Positions 53,404 to 64,000 of a stretch of DNA of 64,000 nucleotides are shown one piece after another. Each line of letters starts with the position of its first letter. Within the stretch, counting starts at the first letter, position 1. Source of the stretch: Acidimicrobiia bacterium (GTDB lineage: Bacteria; Actinomycetota; Acidimicrobiia; Spongiisociales; UBA11373); the NCBI GenBank assembly GCA_030584185.1, contig CP129495.1, positions 1,915,469 to 1,979,468 on the forward strand. Direction: 5' to 3'. Position numbers and translations under genes: made by a program. The notes below the pieces were generated by a model. It searched no databases and was not told the DNA's origin. It worked only from the letters and a program-made list of their open reading frames with translations.

Positions 53404-55320
53404 CTACAGGCCGGCGATCTCCATGGGTTCCAGGTCGTCGGCCGGTTCGAAACCGAGCACCCGCCCGTAGAACCACAGTTCCGCCTCCAGCGCCCGCACC
53501 TGGGTGGAGGCCGCCCGGAACCCGTGCCCCTCGCCCGCGAACTCCAGGTACCCCACCGGCACCCCCTGCCTCACGAGGGCGTCTCGCATCGCCCGGGCTT
53601 GTTCCGGCGGGACCACGCGGTCGTCGGCGCCTTGGAGCAGCAGCACCGGCACCCGGATCGATCCGACCTGCTCGATCGGGGACCGCTCCCGGTACACCTG
53701 CCGCTCCTCCGGGTACGGCCCCACCAGCCGGTCCAGATAGCGTGACTCGAACTTGTGGGTGTCGGTGGCCAGGGTCTCCAGGTCGGTTACGGCGTACTGC
53801 GCCGAACCGGCGGTGAAGGTCTGGTGCTGCGCCAGTGCCAGGAGGACGGTGAACCCGCCGGCGCTCCCGCCCGAGATCACCAGCCGCTGCGGGTCTGCTC
53901 TCCCGGCGGCGGCGAGGTGGGCGGCGGCGAGGGCGCAGTCCCTCACGTCCACCACACCCCAGGTCCCCTCCAGTCGCCGGCGATAGGCCCGTCCGTACCC
54001 GGAGGAGCCCCCGTAGTCGACGTCGAGGACGCCGAAGCCCCGGCTGGTCCAGAAGAGGCGGCCCGGGAGCAGGCCCGGGCGCGCCGCGGCCGTGGGTCCG
54101 CCATGGATGGTGACGATCACCGGCGGCCGCTCGCCCCCCGGTGCGGTGAACTCCGGGTTCGCCGGCGGGTAGTAGAGGGCGTAGGCCTCGCCGTCGGGTG
54201 TGTCGAAGGCGATTCGCTCCGGGATGCTGAGCAGGCCCGGGTCGAACCGCGGCCCCGGGGAAACGTGGATCTCCTCGACCGTTGTGTCGTCGATCCCGAC
54301 CCGGACCACACCCGTGGTGCGGTCCGGTCCCGAGGCCACCAGGAACACCGCCCCCTCGGCGGCCGCCAGGCTGCTCCCAGCGCCGGCAAAGGGGAGGGCA
54401 ACGGTCCGTGGCTTCCTTTCCCCGAGGACCAGCAGGGCGTCGCCGTCCGGGCCGCCGAACGCCGCCACCAGCCTCCCGTCGGGCAGGAAGCAGTACCGCG
54501 ACATGCCGAAGCCCCACTGCGGCACGCCGAACTCGGCGGTCATCGGGGCCAGCGGTTCCGCTTCCTCGCCCCGGTACAGGTTCCACCACCCGGTGCGATC
54601 CGACACGAAGTGGATCACCCCGTCCGGTCCCCACTCCGGCTGGAAGATCGACTCGCTCTCGCCCCCGGCCACCAGGTGGGGCGTCGACACCCGGCCCTCG
54701 GCCGTCAGGTCGGCCACCCACAGCCCGGTCGCATCCCAGGGCATGTCCGGGTGATCCCATGCCAGCCAGGCGAGCCGGGTGCCGTCGGGGGAGATGCGCG
54801 GCGACGAGAAGAAGTCGTGGCCGGAGGCGACCACCTCCACTCCTGACCCGTCGAGGGCGATCCGCACCAGCTCGTTGGTCGGCTCGCCCCCCGTGTCGTG
54901 CCGTTCTCGCACCCCGATCGCCCATCGGTTTCGGATCGTCAGATCGGCGTAGCGCAGGCCGCGCGCCGGTTCCGGCTCGGGGGTGATGGGGACCGCCGAA
55001 CCGTCTACGGACAACCGGTACAGCCGCTGATCGGCGAACGACGAGGCGTAAGCCACTCCTGCCGACGCCGCGTAGGCGCCGCCGCCGTACTCGTGTGCCG
55101 AGGTGCGGGTGTTGAACTCGGGCGGTCCGAAGTCGGCGATCACCCCGTCGGGGGTGCGCCGCACCAGGGCGCTGCGGCCGGACTCGATGGGGCGGCTCTC
55201 CACCCAGAAGAGGCACCCTTCGTCGGTGGCGAGCCTGTCGGTGATGCGGATTCCGGCGCGCGTGGTGGCCTCGGCGGTGATCGGCGAGGACCAGGTTCCG
55301 TACGGGGCTACAGACGGCAT
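53404..55320 (-). CDS. S9-family prolyl oligopeptidase-like serine peptidase
   Basis: 638 residues. An N-terminal seven-blade propeller (1-380) gates a C-terminal alpha/beta-hydrolase. Ser486 in VISGGSAGGF is the nucleophile; the Asp in LLLQGADDRVVPP and the His in GEGHGFR complete the triad. PVIVTIHGGPTAAARPG is the oxyanion segment. The length and motifs fit the acylaminoacyl-peptidase/S9C group. No signal peptide, so probably cytoplasmic. TAGGTT lies six bases before ATG 55320. Confidence 0.92.
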   Translation of the reverse strand: MPSVAPYGTWSSPITAEATTRAGIRITDRLATDEGCLFWVESRPIESGRSALVRRTPDGVIADFGPPEFNTRTSAHEYGGGAYAASAGVAYASSFADQRLYRLSVDGSAVPITPEPEPARGLRYADLTIRNRWAIGVRERHDTGGEPTNELVRIALDGSGVEVVASGHDFFSSPRISPDGTRLAWLAWDHPDMPWDATGLWVADLTAEGRVSTPHLVAGGESESIFQPEWGPDGVIHFVSDRTGWWNLYRGEEAEPLAPMTAEFGVPQWGFGMSRYCFLPDGRLVAAFGGPDGDALLVLGERKPRTVALPFAGAGSSLAAAEGAVFLVASGPDRTTGVVRVGIDDTTVEEIHVSPGPRFDPGLLSIPERIAFDTPDGEAYALYYPPANPEFTAPGGERPPVIVTIHGGPTAAARPGLLPGRLFWTSRGFGVLDVDYGGSSGYGRAYRRRLEGTWGVVDVRDCALAAAHLAAAGRADPQRLVISGGSAGGFTVLLALAQHQTFTAGSAQYAVTDLETLATDTHKFESRYLDRLVGPYPEERQVYRERSPIEQVGSIRVPVLLLQGADDRVVPPEQARAMRDALVRQGVPVGYLEFAGEGHGFRAASTQVRALEAELWFYGRVLGFEPADDLEPMEIAGL

Positions 55321-55326
55321 GGGCCC

Positions 55327-55332
55327 AACCTA
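55327..55332 (-). promoter_or_regulatory. -10 element of the S9 peptidase gene (leaderless)
   Basis: TAGGTT, minus strand, six bases from ATG 55320; it shares a 58-base gap with the prmC promoter. Confidence 0.5.
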
Positions 55333-55366
55333 GCGATCCGGTCCCCGCTCCCGACCCGGGGCGACC

Positions 55367-55372
55367 TACCCT
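55367..55372 (+). promoter_or_regulatory. -10 element of prmC (leaderless)
   Basis: TACCCT, six bases before ATG 55379. Confidence 0.55.
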
Positions 55373-55378
55373 CGGACC

Positions 55379-56170
55379 ATGACCCTCCCGGCACACGAGA
55401 TGGACCGTCTGCGACGGGCGGTGACCGGACGCACTCGCGCCGGCCTGGTGCTCGAGCCCGGCCTCTCGCCCGACGAGCAGGCCCGACTCGACGCCCTGGT
55501 GGGGCGCCGCCTGGCCGGTGAGCCCCTGCAGTACCTGGAGGGAACGGTCGAGTTCGGCCCGATCACTCTCAGCATGGACCGCCGCGCCCTCATCCCGCGT
55601 CCCGAGACCGAACGGGTGTGGGAGGAGGCGGTCGCCTCGCTGCGGGAGGCGGGGCCGGGGACGGTGATCGTCGACCTGGGCACCGGGTCCGGTTGCCTGG
55701 CCCTGGCCCTCAAGCACGCCTTTCCTGAGGCCCGGGTCATCGGCATCGACACCTCCGCCGAGGCGCTGTCCCTGGCCAGGGAGAACTCGGTGCTGACCGG
55801 TCTCGACGTGGAGTGGCTGCAGGGAGACCTCTTCGAGCCGCTCGACCGGGCTCTGGAGGGGCGGATCGACCTGGTGGTGTCCAACCCGCCCTACGTGGCG
55901 ACTGGCGACCCCCTACCCCCCGACGTGTTCGACCACGAGCCCCACGAAGCCCTGTTCGCCGGTCCCGGCGGCACCGAGGTTCTGGCCCGGATCGCCGACG
56001 AGGCGTTCTGGTGGGTGGGGGTCGGGGGATGGGTGATATGCGAGATCGGCGACACCCAGGGCGCCGCCACTCTCGACCACTTCTCCGCCTTCGACCGGGA
56101 GGTGCGCCCCGACCTCGCCGGACGGGATCGCATCCTGGTGGCCCGCCGCGGTGCTTCGTGCTGCGTGTAG
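55379..56170 (+). CDS. prmC: Release factor glutamine N5-methyltransferase
   Basis: Methylates the Gln of the GGQ motif in release factors. 263 residues. A small helical N-domain (1-75) is followed by the SAM domain with IVDLGTGSGCLALALKHAFP and the catalytic Asn169-Pro-Pro-Tyr172 in LVVSNPPYVA. PLQYLEGTVEFGPI and ALIPRPETE are diagnostic of PrmC/HemK. It now has its own promoter because it is separated from prfA by the inserted genes. tsaC follows, as in other actinobacteria. Confidence 0.96.
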   Translation: MTLPAHEMDRLRRAVTGRTRAGLVLEPGLSPDEQARLDALVGRRLAGEPLQYLEGTVEFGPITLSMDRRALIPRPETERVWEEAVASLREAGPGTVIVDLGTGSGCLALALKHAFPEARVIGIDTSAEALSLARENSVLTGLDVEWLQGDLFEPLDRALEGRIDLVVSNPPYVATGDPLPPDVFDHEPHEALFAGPGGTEVLARIADEAFWWVGVGGWVICEIGDTQGAATLDHFSAFDREVRPDLAGRDRILVARRGASCCV

Positions 56171-56204
56171 AGGGGCGGTCCGTTCGCCCTGCTGAATGAG
56201 GGAG

Positions 56205-56227
56205 CACCCCCGAGAGCGGAGGGGGTG
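56205..56227. repeat. Inverted repeat between prmC and tsaC
   Basis: CACCCCC (56205-56211) and GGGGGTG (56221-56227) form a seven-pair stem with a nine-base loop. It is not followed by T residues, so a terminator role is uncertain. Confidence 0.4.
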
Positions 56228-56262
56228 AGCCTGGACCCGCGCGGGGCCCATCACCATGCGAT

Positions 56263-56268
56263 TACCCT
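56263..56268 (+). promoter_or_regulatory. -10 element of tsaC
   Basis: TACCCT; predicted start near 56275, after the GTG at 56272 but before ATG 56293, which favours the ATG as the true start. Confidence 0.45.
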
Positions 56269-56292
56269 GCCGTGTCGTCCATCAAGACTCTA

Positions 56293-56850
56293 ATGTCCTC
56301 CACCGCCCTCGCACTCGAAGCGCTCGCCCGTGGTGAGGTGATCGGCTTCCCCACCGACACCGTCTACGGGATCGGCGCCGCCATCAACAGCCGCGAGGGC
56401 GTCGAGGCCCTCTTCGAGATCAAGGGCCGCAGCGAGGAGAAGCCGATCCCGGTGCTGGTCGCCTCCCTCTCCGACGCCCGTGGCGTGGGGATGGTCGACG
56501 CCGGGGTCGCGCCCCACTGGCCAGGGGCTCTCACAGTTGTGGTGCGTCGCATGCCATCGGTGCCTTCTTGGGTGGGGGACCCCGATGCCGGCACCGTCGC
56601 CATCCGGATCCCGGACCACCCTGTGGCCCTGGACCTGCTGCAGCGCTCCGGCCCCCTGGCCGTGACCTCGGCCAACCGGTCCGGCGAGCCGTCCGCCCTC
56701 GACGACACTACGGCTCGGGCGTCGTTGGGGGACGCCGTTGCGGTGTATGTGCCCGGCACCTCGCCCGGGGGCAGCGCCTCGACCGTCGTCGACCTCACGG
56801 GTCAGACTCCCGTCATCCTCCGCCCCGGCCCAGTGGTCTGGGAAACATGA
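56293..56850 (+). CDS. tsaC: L-threonylcarbamoyladenylate synthase (TsaC/Sua5)
   Basis: Makes threonylcarbamoyl-AMP for t6A37 of tRNA. 185 residues, the short TsaC-type domain without the C-terminal Sua5 extension. ALARGEVIGFPTDTVYGIGA, LFEIKGRSEEKPIPVLVA and GPLAVTSANRSGEPS are the diagnostic segments (the KxR/SxN ATP site). GTG 56272 would add seven residues but would fall outside the predicted transcript. It overlaps the next gene as ATGA. Confidence 0.93.
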   Translation: MSSTALALEALARGEVIGFPTDTVYGIGAAINSREGVEALFEIKGRSEEKPIPVLVASLSDARGVGMVDAGVAPHWPGALTVVVRRMPSVPSWVGDPDAGTVAIRIPDHPVALDLLQRSGPLAVTSANRSGEPSALDDTTARASLGDAVAVYVPGTSPGGSASTVVDLTGQTPVILRPGPVVWET

Positions 56851-57479
56851 GCAGGCGCAAGGGCTCCCGAGAGAGGCCCCGGGCGGAGCAGCGGCAGTAT
56901 CGGGAGAAGTTCACCGGCGGGGGCCGCCGTACCCGGCCTGTCCCAGCGGCGTCTCCAGCCCGAACCGATCCCGGCGAGCCGATCACCCGGGCCAGGCGGT
57001 GGGCGGCCGCACTGCTCGCCACGGTCGTCCTCATCGGGGCGTTCGTCGCCGTCGTGATGGCCATCATCGCCCAGGACGAAGGCCGCGAGGAGGCGGCCAC
57101 TCGGGCCACGGCGGTGGCGGCCGGCCTGGTGCCCGTCGCCCTGGCGGTGTTGGCGATGGTGTCGCGCACGCCGAAGCCGATGCGCCGGGTGCTGCTCGCC
57201 ACCCCGCTCTCCATCGCCGGTTTCGCCGGCCTGGCCACCCTCCTCCGGGAGCCGGCCACGGCCCTGGTGTTCTCCTTCGGCGTGGCCGGGGCGTTCCTGC
57301 TGCGGGCCGATGCCGGCCACCGGGTGACCCTCAGGATCTCGATGGTCTCGCTGGCGGCTGCGGCCACCCTGCTGCTCGCCGTGCTGGTGCCCGAGGCGGC
57401 AGTCCTGCTCGCCCCGCTGCTCCCGTTCCCCGCCTCGGTGGCGGCGGACATCCTCGCCGAGTCCCGGCGGGCCGCCTGA
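56847..57479 (+). CDS. Membrane protein of unknown function
   Basis: 210 residues. A basic, Gln/Arg-rich N-terminal tail (1-52) is followed by five or six hydrophobic helices (~53-205). No family is recognised. It is coupled to tsaC by an ATGA overlap and lies in front of glyA, in the place where mycobacteria have rfe (wecA); there is no sequence sign of a glycosylphosphotransferase. A housekeeping role in envelope biology is only a guess from location. Confidence 0.55.
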   Translation: MSRRKGSRERPRAEQRQYREKFTGGGRRTRPVPAASPARTDPGEPITRARRWAAALLATVVLIGAFVAVVMAIIAQDEGREEAATRATAVAAGLVPVALAVLAMVSRTPKPMRRVLLATPLSIAGFAGLATLLREPATALVFSFGVAGAFLLRADAGHRVTLRISMVSLAAAATLLLAVLVPEAAVLLAPLLPFPASVAADILAESRRAA

Positions 57480-57489
57480 CCGGCTCCGC

Positions 57490-57495
57490 TACCCT
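57490..57495 (+). promoter_or_regulatory. -10 element of glyA
   Basis: TACCCT, 21 bases before ATG 57517; the short leader contains the strong Shine-Dalgarno sequence AGGAGGAGG. Confidence 0.5.
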
Positions 57496-57516
57496 CGCCG
57501 CAGAGGAGGAGGCAGG

Positions 57517-58788
<1,272 letters not shown>

Positions 58789-58793
58789 CCGAC

Positions 58794-58822
58794 TTGCCCC
58801 GCCCGCAGCGGGGGGATACATT
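58794..58822 (+). promoter_or_regulatory. Putative promoter of the atp operon
   Basis: TTGCCC (58794-58799) and TACATT (58817-58822), exactly 17 bases apart. A stem CCCCGC/GCGGGG lies inside the spacer. The predicted start at about 58829 is a few bases beyond GTG 58823, so either the first atp gene starts later or the operon is mainly read from glyA, with GGGGGA serving as Shine-Dalgarno sequence. Confidence 0.5.
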
Positions 58823-58838
58823 GTGAAAGAAATCACAA
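58821..58838 (+). promoter_or_regulatory. CRP/GlxR-type operator at the atp operon
   Basis: TTGTGA-AAGAAA-TCACAA, a perfect palindrome with six-base arms that equals the TGTGA-N6-TCACA consensus of cAMP-receptor-type regulators. It is centred on the predicted transcription start, so bound protein would block initiation. The regulator gene itself is not in the window. Confidence 0.6.
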
Positions 58839-59074
58839 ATAGATCAGAGGGGCGAGGGGTCGGCGGGGGTTCGTACCACGAGGAACTGGGCCGTTCGGTC
58901 GCCTCGGAGCACGCCGCCGCCGGGTTCTTCGCCTCGATCCTCGCCGGGATGTTGCTTGGCCTCGGCCTCGACGCCTGGCTGGGCACGGCTCCCGGCCTGG
59001 TGATCCTGGGGATAGTGTCCGGATCGGTCATAGGTTTCTGGAGGATGTGGCAGGTGGCGAATCGTGACGACTGA
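58823..59074 (+). CDS. AtpZ/AtpI-like small membrane protein
   Basis: 83 residues. After a short polar start, two helices (~33-70) carry GFFASILAGMLLGLGLDAWLGTAPGLVILGI, the pattern of AtpZ, a partner of AtpI that assists c-ring assembly and may carry Mg or Ca. Start GTG 58823 has GGGGGA six bases upstream, but it lies within the CRP-type palindrome and ahead of the predicted transcription start, so the true start could be later in the frame. The next gene overlaps its end by 11 bases. Confidence 0.75.
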   Translation: MKEITNRSEGRGVGGGSYHEELGRSVASEHAAAGFFASILAGMLLGLGLDAWLGTAPGLVILGIVSGSVIGFWRMWQVANRDD

Positions 59075-59462
59075 CGTCGAGGCGGTACTGGCGCGCCACA
59101 CCGCCCGCCGGGTGGTGGTGGTCGGCCCGTTGATCATGGGTGCCTTTCTCATCGCCCGGGGACCCGAGGGCGCCCTCGCCGCCGCCATCGGCGTGCTCAT
59201 CGTCGTCGGATACTTCCTCTTCGGTGGGGCCATGCTCTCGGTGGCGGCACGCATCTCGCTTGGTGCCTATCATGCCGCCGCCCTGCTCGGGTTCTTCATG
59301 CGGCTCGGGCTAATCGCCTTGACGATGCTGGTGGTGGCGCGGGTGACCGACATCGATCGGATCGCCCTGGGGATCGCGGTGGTGGTGTCCTACCTCGTCC
59401 TGCTGGGATGGGAGACGGTCGCCGTTTCTAGGGGAAGGGAAAGGGAACTGGAGTGGACCTGA
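59064..59462 (+). CDS. atpI: ATP synthase protein I-like membrane protein
   Basis: 132 residues with four hydrophobic helices (~20-38, 40-60, 72-92, 98-120). Position right before atpB and the helix plan fit AtpI, which helps assemble the c ring. The sequence itself is poorly conserved in this family. GTG 59064 overlaps atpZ by 11 bases and the stop overlaps atpB, so the operon is compact. Confidence 0.75.
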   Translation: MTTDVEAVLARHTARRVVVVGPLIMGAFLIARGPEGALAAAIGVLIVVGYFLFGGAMLSVAARISLGAYHAAALLGFFMRLGLIALTMLVVARVTDIDRIALGIAVVVSYLVLLGWETVAVSRGRERELEWT

Positions 59463-60268
59463 TGATCTGGGCTTCGGGCTCGTGCGATCCGGCGGTCGAC
59501 ATCATCTGCAAGCCGGAGTTCGTCAACGAGCTGTTCGAGACCCCGGTGGTCTTCAGCATCGGCGGGTTCGACGTCAACCGGGCCATGCTTCTCATGTTCC
59601 TCGCCGCCTTCATCGCCATCGCCCTGCTCTTCTTCGCCTTCCGCAAGCCCCGCGTGGTGCCCACCAAGTTCGGCACCGCCATGGAGGGGCTGGTGGGATT
59701 CGTACGCGACGAGATCGCAATAGGCATCATCGGCCATGACGGGATCAAGTACTTCCCCTACCTGCTCTCCGTGTTCCTCTTCGTCCTCGTGGGCAACCTC
59801 TTCGAGGTCACCCCGCTGATCAACTTCCCGATCACCTCCCGGATGGCGATCCCCGCCTTCCTCGCCCTGGTCACCTACCTGATCTTCGTGGTGGTCGGGT
59901 TCAAGAAGAACGGGTTCAGCTACCTGGGCGACATCATCTGGCCCAAGTCGGTGCCGGTGGCGCTGCGTCCGCTGGTCGGTCTGATCGAGCTGGTGTCCAC
60001 CTTCCTGATCCGCCCGCTCACCCTGGCCGTCCGGCTCTTCGCCAACCTGGTCGCCGGACACGTCATGCTCACCCTCCTGCTTGCCAGCGGGTGGGTGTTC
60101 ATCTCCCACGTCGCCGAGATCGGCCCCCGCGCCGCCATCGGCCTGGGATGGTTCCTGGTGGGGATGGGGATCTTCCTCTTCGAGATCGCCGTCGCCTTCC
60201 TGCAGGCCTACATCTTCACGCTGCTCTCCGCCGTCTACATCCAGACGTCGGTGCATCCGGAACACTGA
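59453..60268 (+). CDS. atpB: F0F1 ATP synthase subunit a
   Basis: 271 residues, the membrane stator that conducts protons. Arg194 in PLTLAVRLFANLVAGH is the essential Arg facing the c ring. KYFPYLLSVFLFVLVGNL and AFLQAYIFTLLSAVYI are conserved helices. GTG 59453 has GGGAACTGGA upstream; ATG 59462 is an alternative. Coupled to atpI by overlap. Confidence 0.96.
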   Translation: MDLMIWASGSCDPAVDIICKPEFVNELFETPVVFSIGGFDVNRAMLLMFLAAFIAIALLFFAFRKPRVVPTKFGTAMEGLVGFVRDEIAIGIIGHDGIKYFPYLLSVFLFVLVGNLFEVTPLINFPITSRMAIPAFLALVTYLIFVVVGFKKNGFSYLGDIIWPKSVPVALRPLVGLIELVSTFLIRPLTLAVRLFANLVAGHVMLTLLLASGWVFISHVAEIGPRAAIGLGWFLVGMGIFLFEIAVAFLQAYIFTLLSAVYIQTSVHPEH

Positions 60269-60496
<228 letters not shown>

Positions 60497-60515
60497 ACGA
60501 GAGGAACCAGAAGTC

Positions 60516-61079
60516 ATGATGAGACTGTTCGCCACCATCGCCTGGGCGGCGGAGGAGACCGTCGAGGAGGCGCCATCGGGCATCGACCTGGTGCTCCCCG
60601 AGATCAACGAGCTGATCGCCGGGGTGATCGCCTTCGCGATCGTGTTCCTCGTCGTGTGGATCTGGGCTCGCCCTGCGATCGCCCGCACCCTGGAGGCACG
60701 CCAGGACGCCATCACCGGTCAGCTGGCCGCCGCCGAGGGCTCAAAGCAGGAGGCCGAGAGCCTGCTCGCCGACTACAAGGCGCAGCTGGCCAAGGCGCGT
60801 GCCGAGGCCAACCAGATCGTCGAGGATGCCCGTCGGGCCGCCGAGGCGTTGCGAGCCGAGATCACCGCCAGGGCCGAGGCCGAGGCCGCCGAGATCGCCC
60901 GGCGCGCCCAGGAGGAGACCAGGGCGGAGCGGGAGCGGGCCACCGCCGCCATCCGCGACGAGGTGGCGTCGCTCTCGCTGAGCGTGGCCCAGAAGGCGGT
61001 CGCCGAGTCCATCGACGCCAAGGTGCACAAGGCCCTTGTCGACAAGTACATCGCCGAGCTGGGGAGCCTCGCCAACTGA
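60516..61079 (+). CDS. atpF: F0F1 ATP synthase subunit b
   Basis: 187 residues. A membrane helix (~29-49, ELIAGVIAFAIVFLVVWIW) precedes a long charged helix with heptads that forms the peripheral stalk; ERERATAAIRDEVASLSLSVAQKAV is typical. ATG 60519 follows directly as an alternative start. Its stop shares one base with the atpH start. Confidence 0.95.
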   Translation: MMRLFATIAWAAEETVEEAPSGIDLVLPEINELIAGVIAFAIVFLVVWIWARPAIARTLEARQDAITGQLAAAEGSKQEAESLLADYKAQLAKARAEANQIVEDARRAAEALRAEITARAEAEAAEIARRAQEETRAERERATAAIRDEVASLSLSVAQKAVAESIDAKVHKALVDKYIAELGSLAN

Positions 61080-61618
61080 TGGCCGCCGACGACCGCATCG
61101 ACGGGTACGCATCCGCCATCCTCGAGCTGGCCAAGGCCGAGGGGCAACTGGAGCGCGTGGGCGACGAACTGTTCCGGATCGCCCGCGCCTTCGAGTCCTC
61201 GGCCGAGTTGCGAGACGCCCTAACCGACCCCCGGGTTCCCGGGGAGCGCAAGAAGGGCGTCGTCGACGACCTGCTGGGCGGCCGGACCTCGCCTCTCACG
61301 CTGAACCTGGTCAACTTCGTGGTGAGCGCCGGGAGGGCCTCCGACCTCCCTGCCATCGCCGACCGGGTCGCCGCCATGGCCGCCGCCGGCCGCAACAAGG
61401 CCATCGCCGAGGTCCGGACCGCCGTCGACCTCGACGAGCCCACCCTGCAGGCCCTCACCGAGGCGTTGAACCGCGCCACCGGCAAGGACGTCGAGGTGAA
61501 GACCGTGATCGATCCTTCCGTGATCGGCGGCGTCGTCGCCCGCATCGGTGACGTCGTCATCGACGGCACCGTGGGCCACCGCCTGCAGCAACTTCGTGAG
61601 ACCCTGAACAAGCGCTGA
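61079..61618 (+). CDS. atpH: F0F1 ATP synthase subunit delta
   Basis: 179 residues, separate from subunit b (in mycobacteria the two are fused as b-delta). An N-terminal helical bundle ([23 protein letters not shown]) binds the top of F1, and the C-terminal segment [29 protein letters not shown] is diagnostic. Starts inside the atpF stop. Confidence 0.96.
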   Translation: MAADDRIDGYASAILELAKAEGQLERVGDELFRIARAFESSAELRDALTDPRVPGERKKGVVDDLLGGRTSPLTLNLVNFVVSAGRASDLPAIADRVAAMAAAGRNKAIAEVRTAVDLDEPTLQALTEALNRATGKDVEVKTVIDPSVIGGVVARIGDVVIDGTVGHRLQQLRETLNKR

Positions 61619-61628
61619 GGAGACCGCA

Positions 61629-63143
<1,515 letters not shown>

Positions 63144-63150
63144 CCAGCCG

Positions 63151-64000
63151 ATGGCCAGCGCCGAGCTTCGCCGCATCCAGAGACGGATCAAGAGCGTCCA
63201 GTCGACGATGAAGATCACGCGCGCCATGGAGCTGATCGCCGCCTCCCGGATCGTGCGGGCGCAGAGCCGGGTGGCCGCCGCTCAGCCCTACACCCGCAAG
63301 ATGAACGAGGTGATCCGCAACGTGGCGGCTGCATCGGGGGGCGCCAGCCATCCGCTCCTGGAGGCCCGCCCGGCGGGGACCGTCGGCGCACTGGTGGTGA
63401 GCTCGGATCGCGGTCTGGCCGGGGCCTACAACACCAACGTGCTGCGTCTCGCCGAGGGCAGGCTGATCGACCTCAAGGGCGCCGGCCGCGACCTGCGGAT
63501 CTACGTCGTCGGCAAGAAGGCTGCCGCCTACTTTCGCTATCGCGGATACATCGTGCAGCAGACCTTCCTGGGGGTCACCGACGCCCCCGGGTACGGCGAC
63601 GCCCGGGGGATCGCCAACGTGCTGATGAACGACTTCGCCGAAGGCACCGTCGACTCGGTCGAGGTGTTCACCACCCGCTACCAGTCGGCGTTGACCCAGA
63701 CGGCTTCCACCTGGAACCTGCTCCCCATCGAACCGCCCGCCGGCGGCGATGACGCCGCAGGGCCGGTGGGGTACACCTACGAGCCGTCGGCCGACGCCAT
63801 CCTGGGGCGGCTGCTGCCGCGTTACGTCGAAGGGGCCGTGTTCGGCATCCTGCTCGAGGCATCGGCCTCCGAGCACGCCGCCCGTCGCCGCGCCATGAAG
63901 GCGGCCACCGAGAACGCCGAAGAACTGACACGGGTGCTCAGCCGGCAGGCCAACCAGGCCCGCCAGGCCGAGATCACCACCGAGATCTCCGAGATCGTCG
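63151..64000 (+). CDS. atpG: F0F1 ATP synthase subunit gamma (partial)
   Basis: 283 residues are visible and the frame stays open to the right edge, ending EITTEISEIV, so probably only a few C-terminal residues are missing. The N-terminal RRIQRRIKSVQSTMKITRAMELIAASR and the C-terminal ASEHAARRRAMKAATENAEEL are the rotor shaft helices. atpD and atpC are expected beyond the window. Confidence 0.97.
   Translation, partial: MASAELRRIQRRIKSVQSTMKITRAMELIAASRIVRAQSRVAAAQPYTRKMNEVIRNVAAASGGASHPLLEARPAGTVGALVVSSDRGLAGAYNTNVLRLAEGRLIDLKGAGRDLRIYVVGKKAAAYFRYRGYIVQQTFLGVTDAPGYGDARGIANVLMNDFAEGTVDSVEVFTTRYQSALTQTASTWNLLPIEPPAGGDDAAGPVGYTYEPSADAILGRLLPRYVEGAVFGILLEASASEHAARRRAMKAATENAEELTRVLSRQANQARQAEITTEISEIV

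Overview
The window is a GC-rich actinobacterial chromosome segment. Supporting evidence is a WhiB-family Fe-S regulator, a DUF3107 protein, a DUF222/HNH (13E12-type) nuclease, an LCP cell-wall protein, many GTG starts, and a gene order close to the argS-hom-thrC-thrB-rho-rpmE-prfA-prmC-sua5-atp block of Mycobacterium. The mix (kbl-tdh, heterodimeric ABC exporter, VanW, GGT, secreted S9 peptidase) suggests a lineage outside the classical mycobacteria and streptomycetes, perhaps Acidimicrobiia; that placement is inference. No transposase, prophage or CRISPR array was seen.

Layout. 1-13 kb: a truncated sugar dehydrogenase-like gene, an LCP protein, malic enzyme with a P-loop protein, a secreted helical-toroid protein, a MarC-like membrane protein, TetR, FabH, an arginase-fold protein, VanW, a Bcp peroxiredoxin and RlmN. 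13-20.6 kb: a secreted protein, gamma-glutamyltransferase, an unknown protein, a gene-free stretch full of hairpins, two tandem membrane HD-domain proteins, an enoyl-CoA hydratase and a NUDIX hydrolase. 20.6-33.6 kb: TlpA, a molybdopterin oxidoreductase, MenC-like enolase, aconitase, LemA, DUF2207, Mrp, DUF3107, WhiB, YqeY, a CPBP protease and the kbl-tdh pair. 33.6-39.3 kb: a heterodimeric ABC exporter, a DksA-like protein and a FAD oxidoreductase. 39.3-64 kb: tRNA-Arg, argS, hom, thrC, a transaldolase-like gene, rho, rpmE, DUF1385, prfA, a 6.9-kb accessory insert, prmC, tsaC, a membrane protein, glyA and the atp operon as far as atpG, which runs off the right end.

How the genes work together. 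The right third is a housekeeping block: arginine charging, homoserine and threonine synthesis, transcription and translation termination, release-factor methylation, tRNA t6A formation, serine/glycine interconversion and F1Fo ATP synthase. Kbl and Tdh degrade threonine to glycine and acetyl-CoA. Many gene pairs share GTGA or ATGA stop/start overlaps, suggesting translational coupling.

Regulation. About 18 starts have a TANNNT hexamer ending 6-11 bases upstream and little or no Shine-Dalgarno sequence, which points to widespread leaderless transcription. A perfect CRP-type palindrome (TTGTGA-N6-TCACAA) lies at the start of the atp operon, and a one-mismatch version lies in the whiB leader. 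The most unusual region is 16.45-19.35 kb: an intrinsic terminator and a run of hairpins with no ORF, directly upstream of two HD-domain membrane proteins, the second of which has lost the HD pair.
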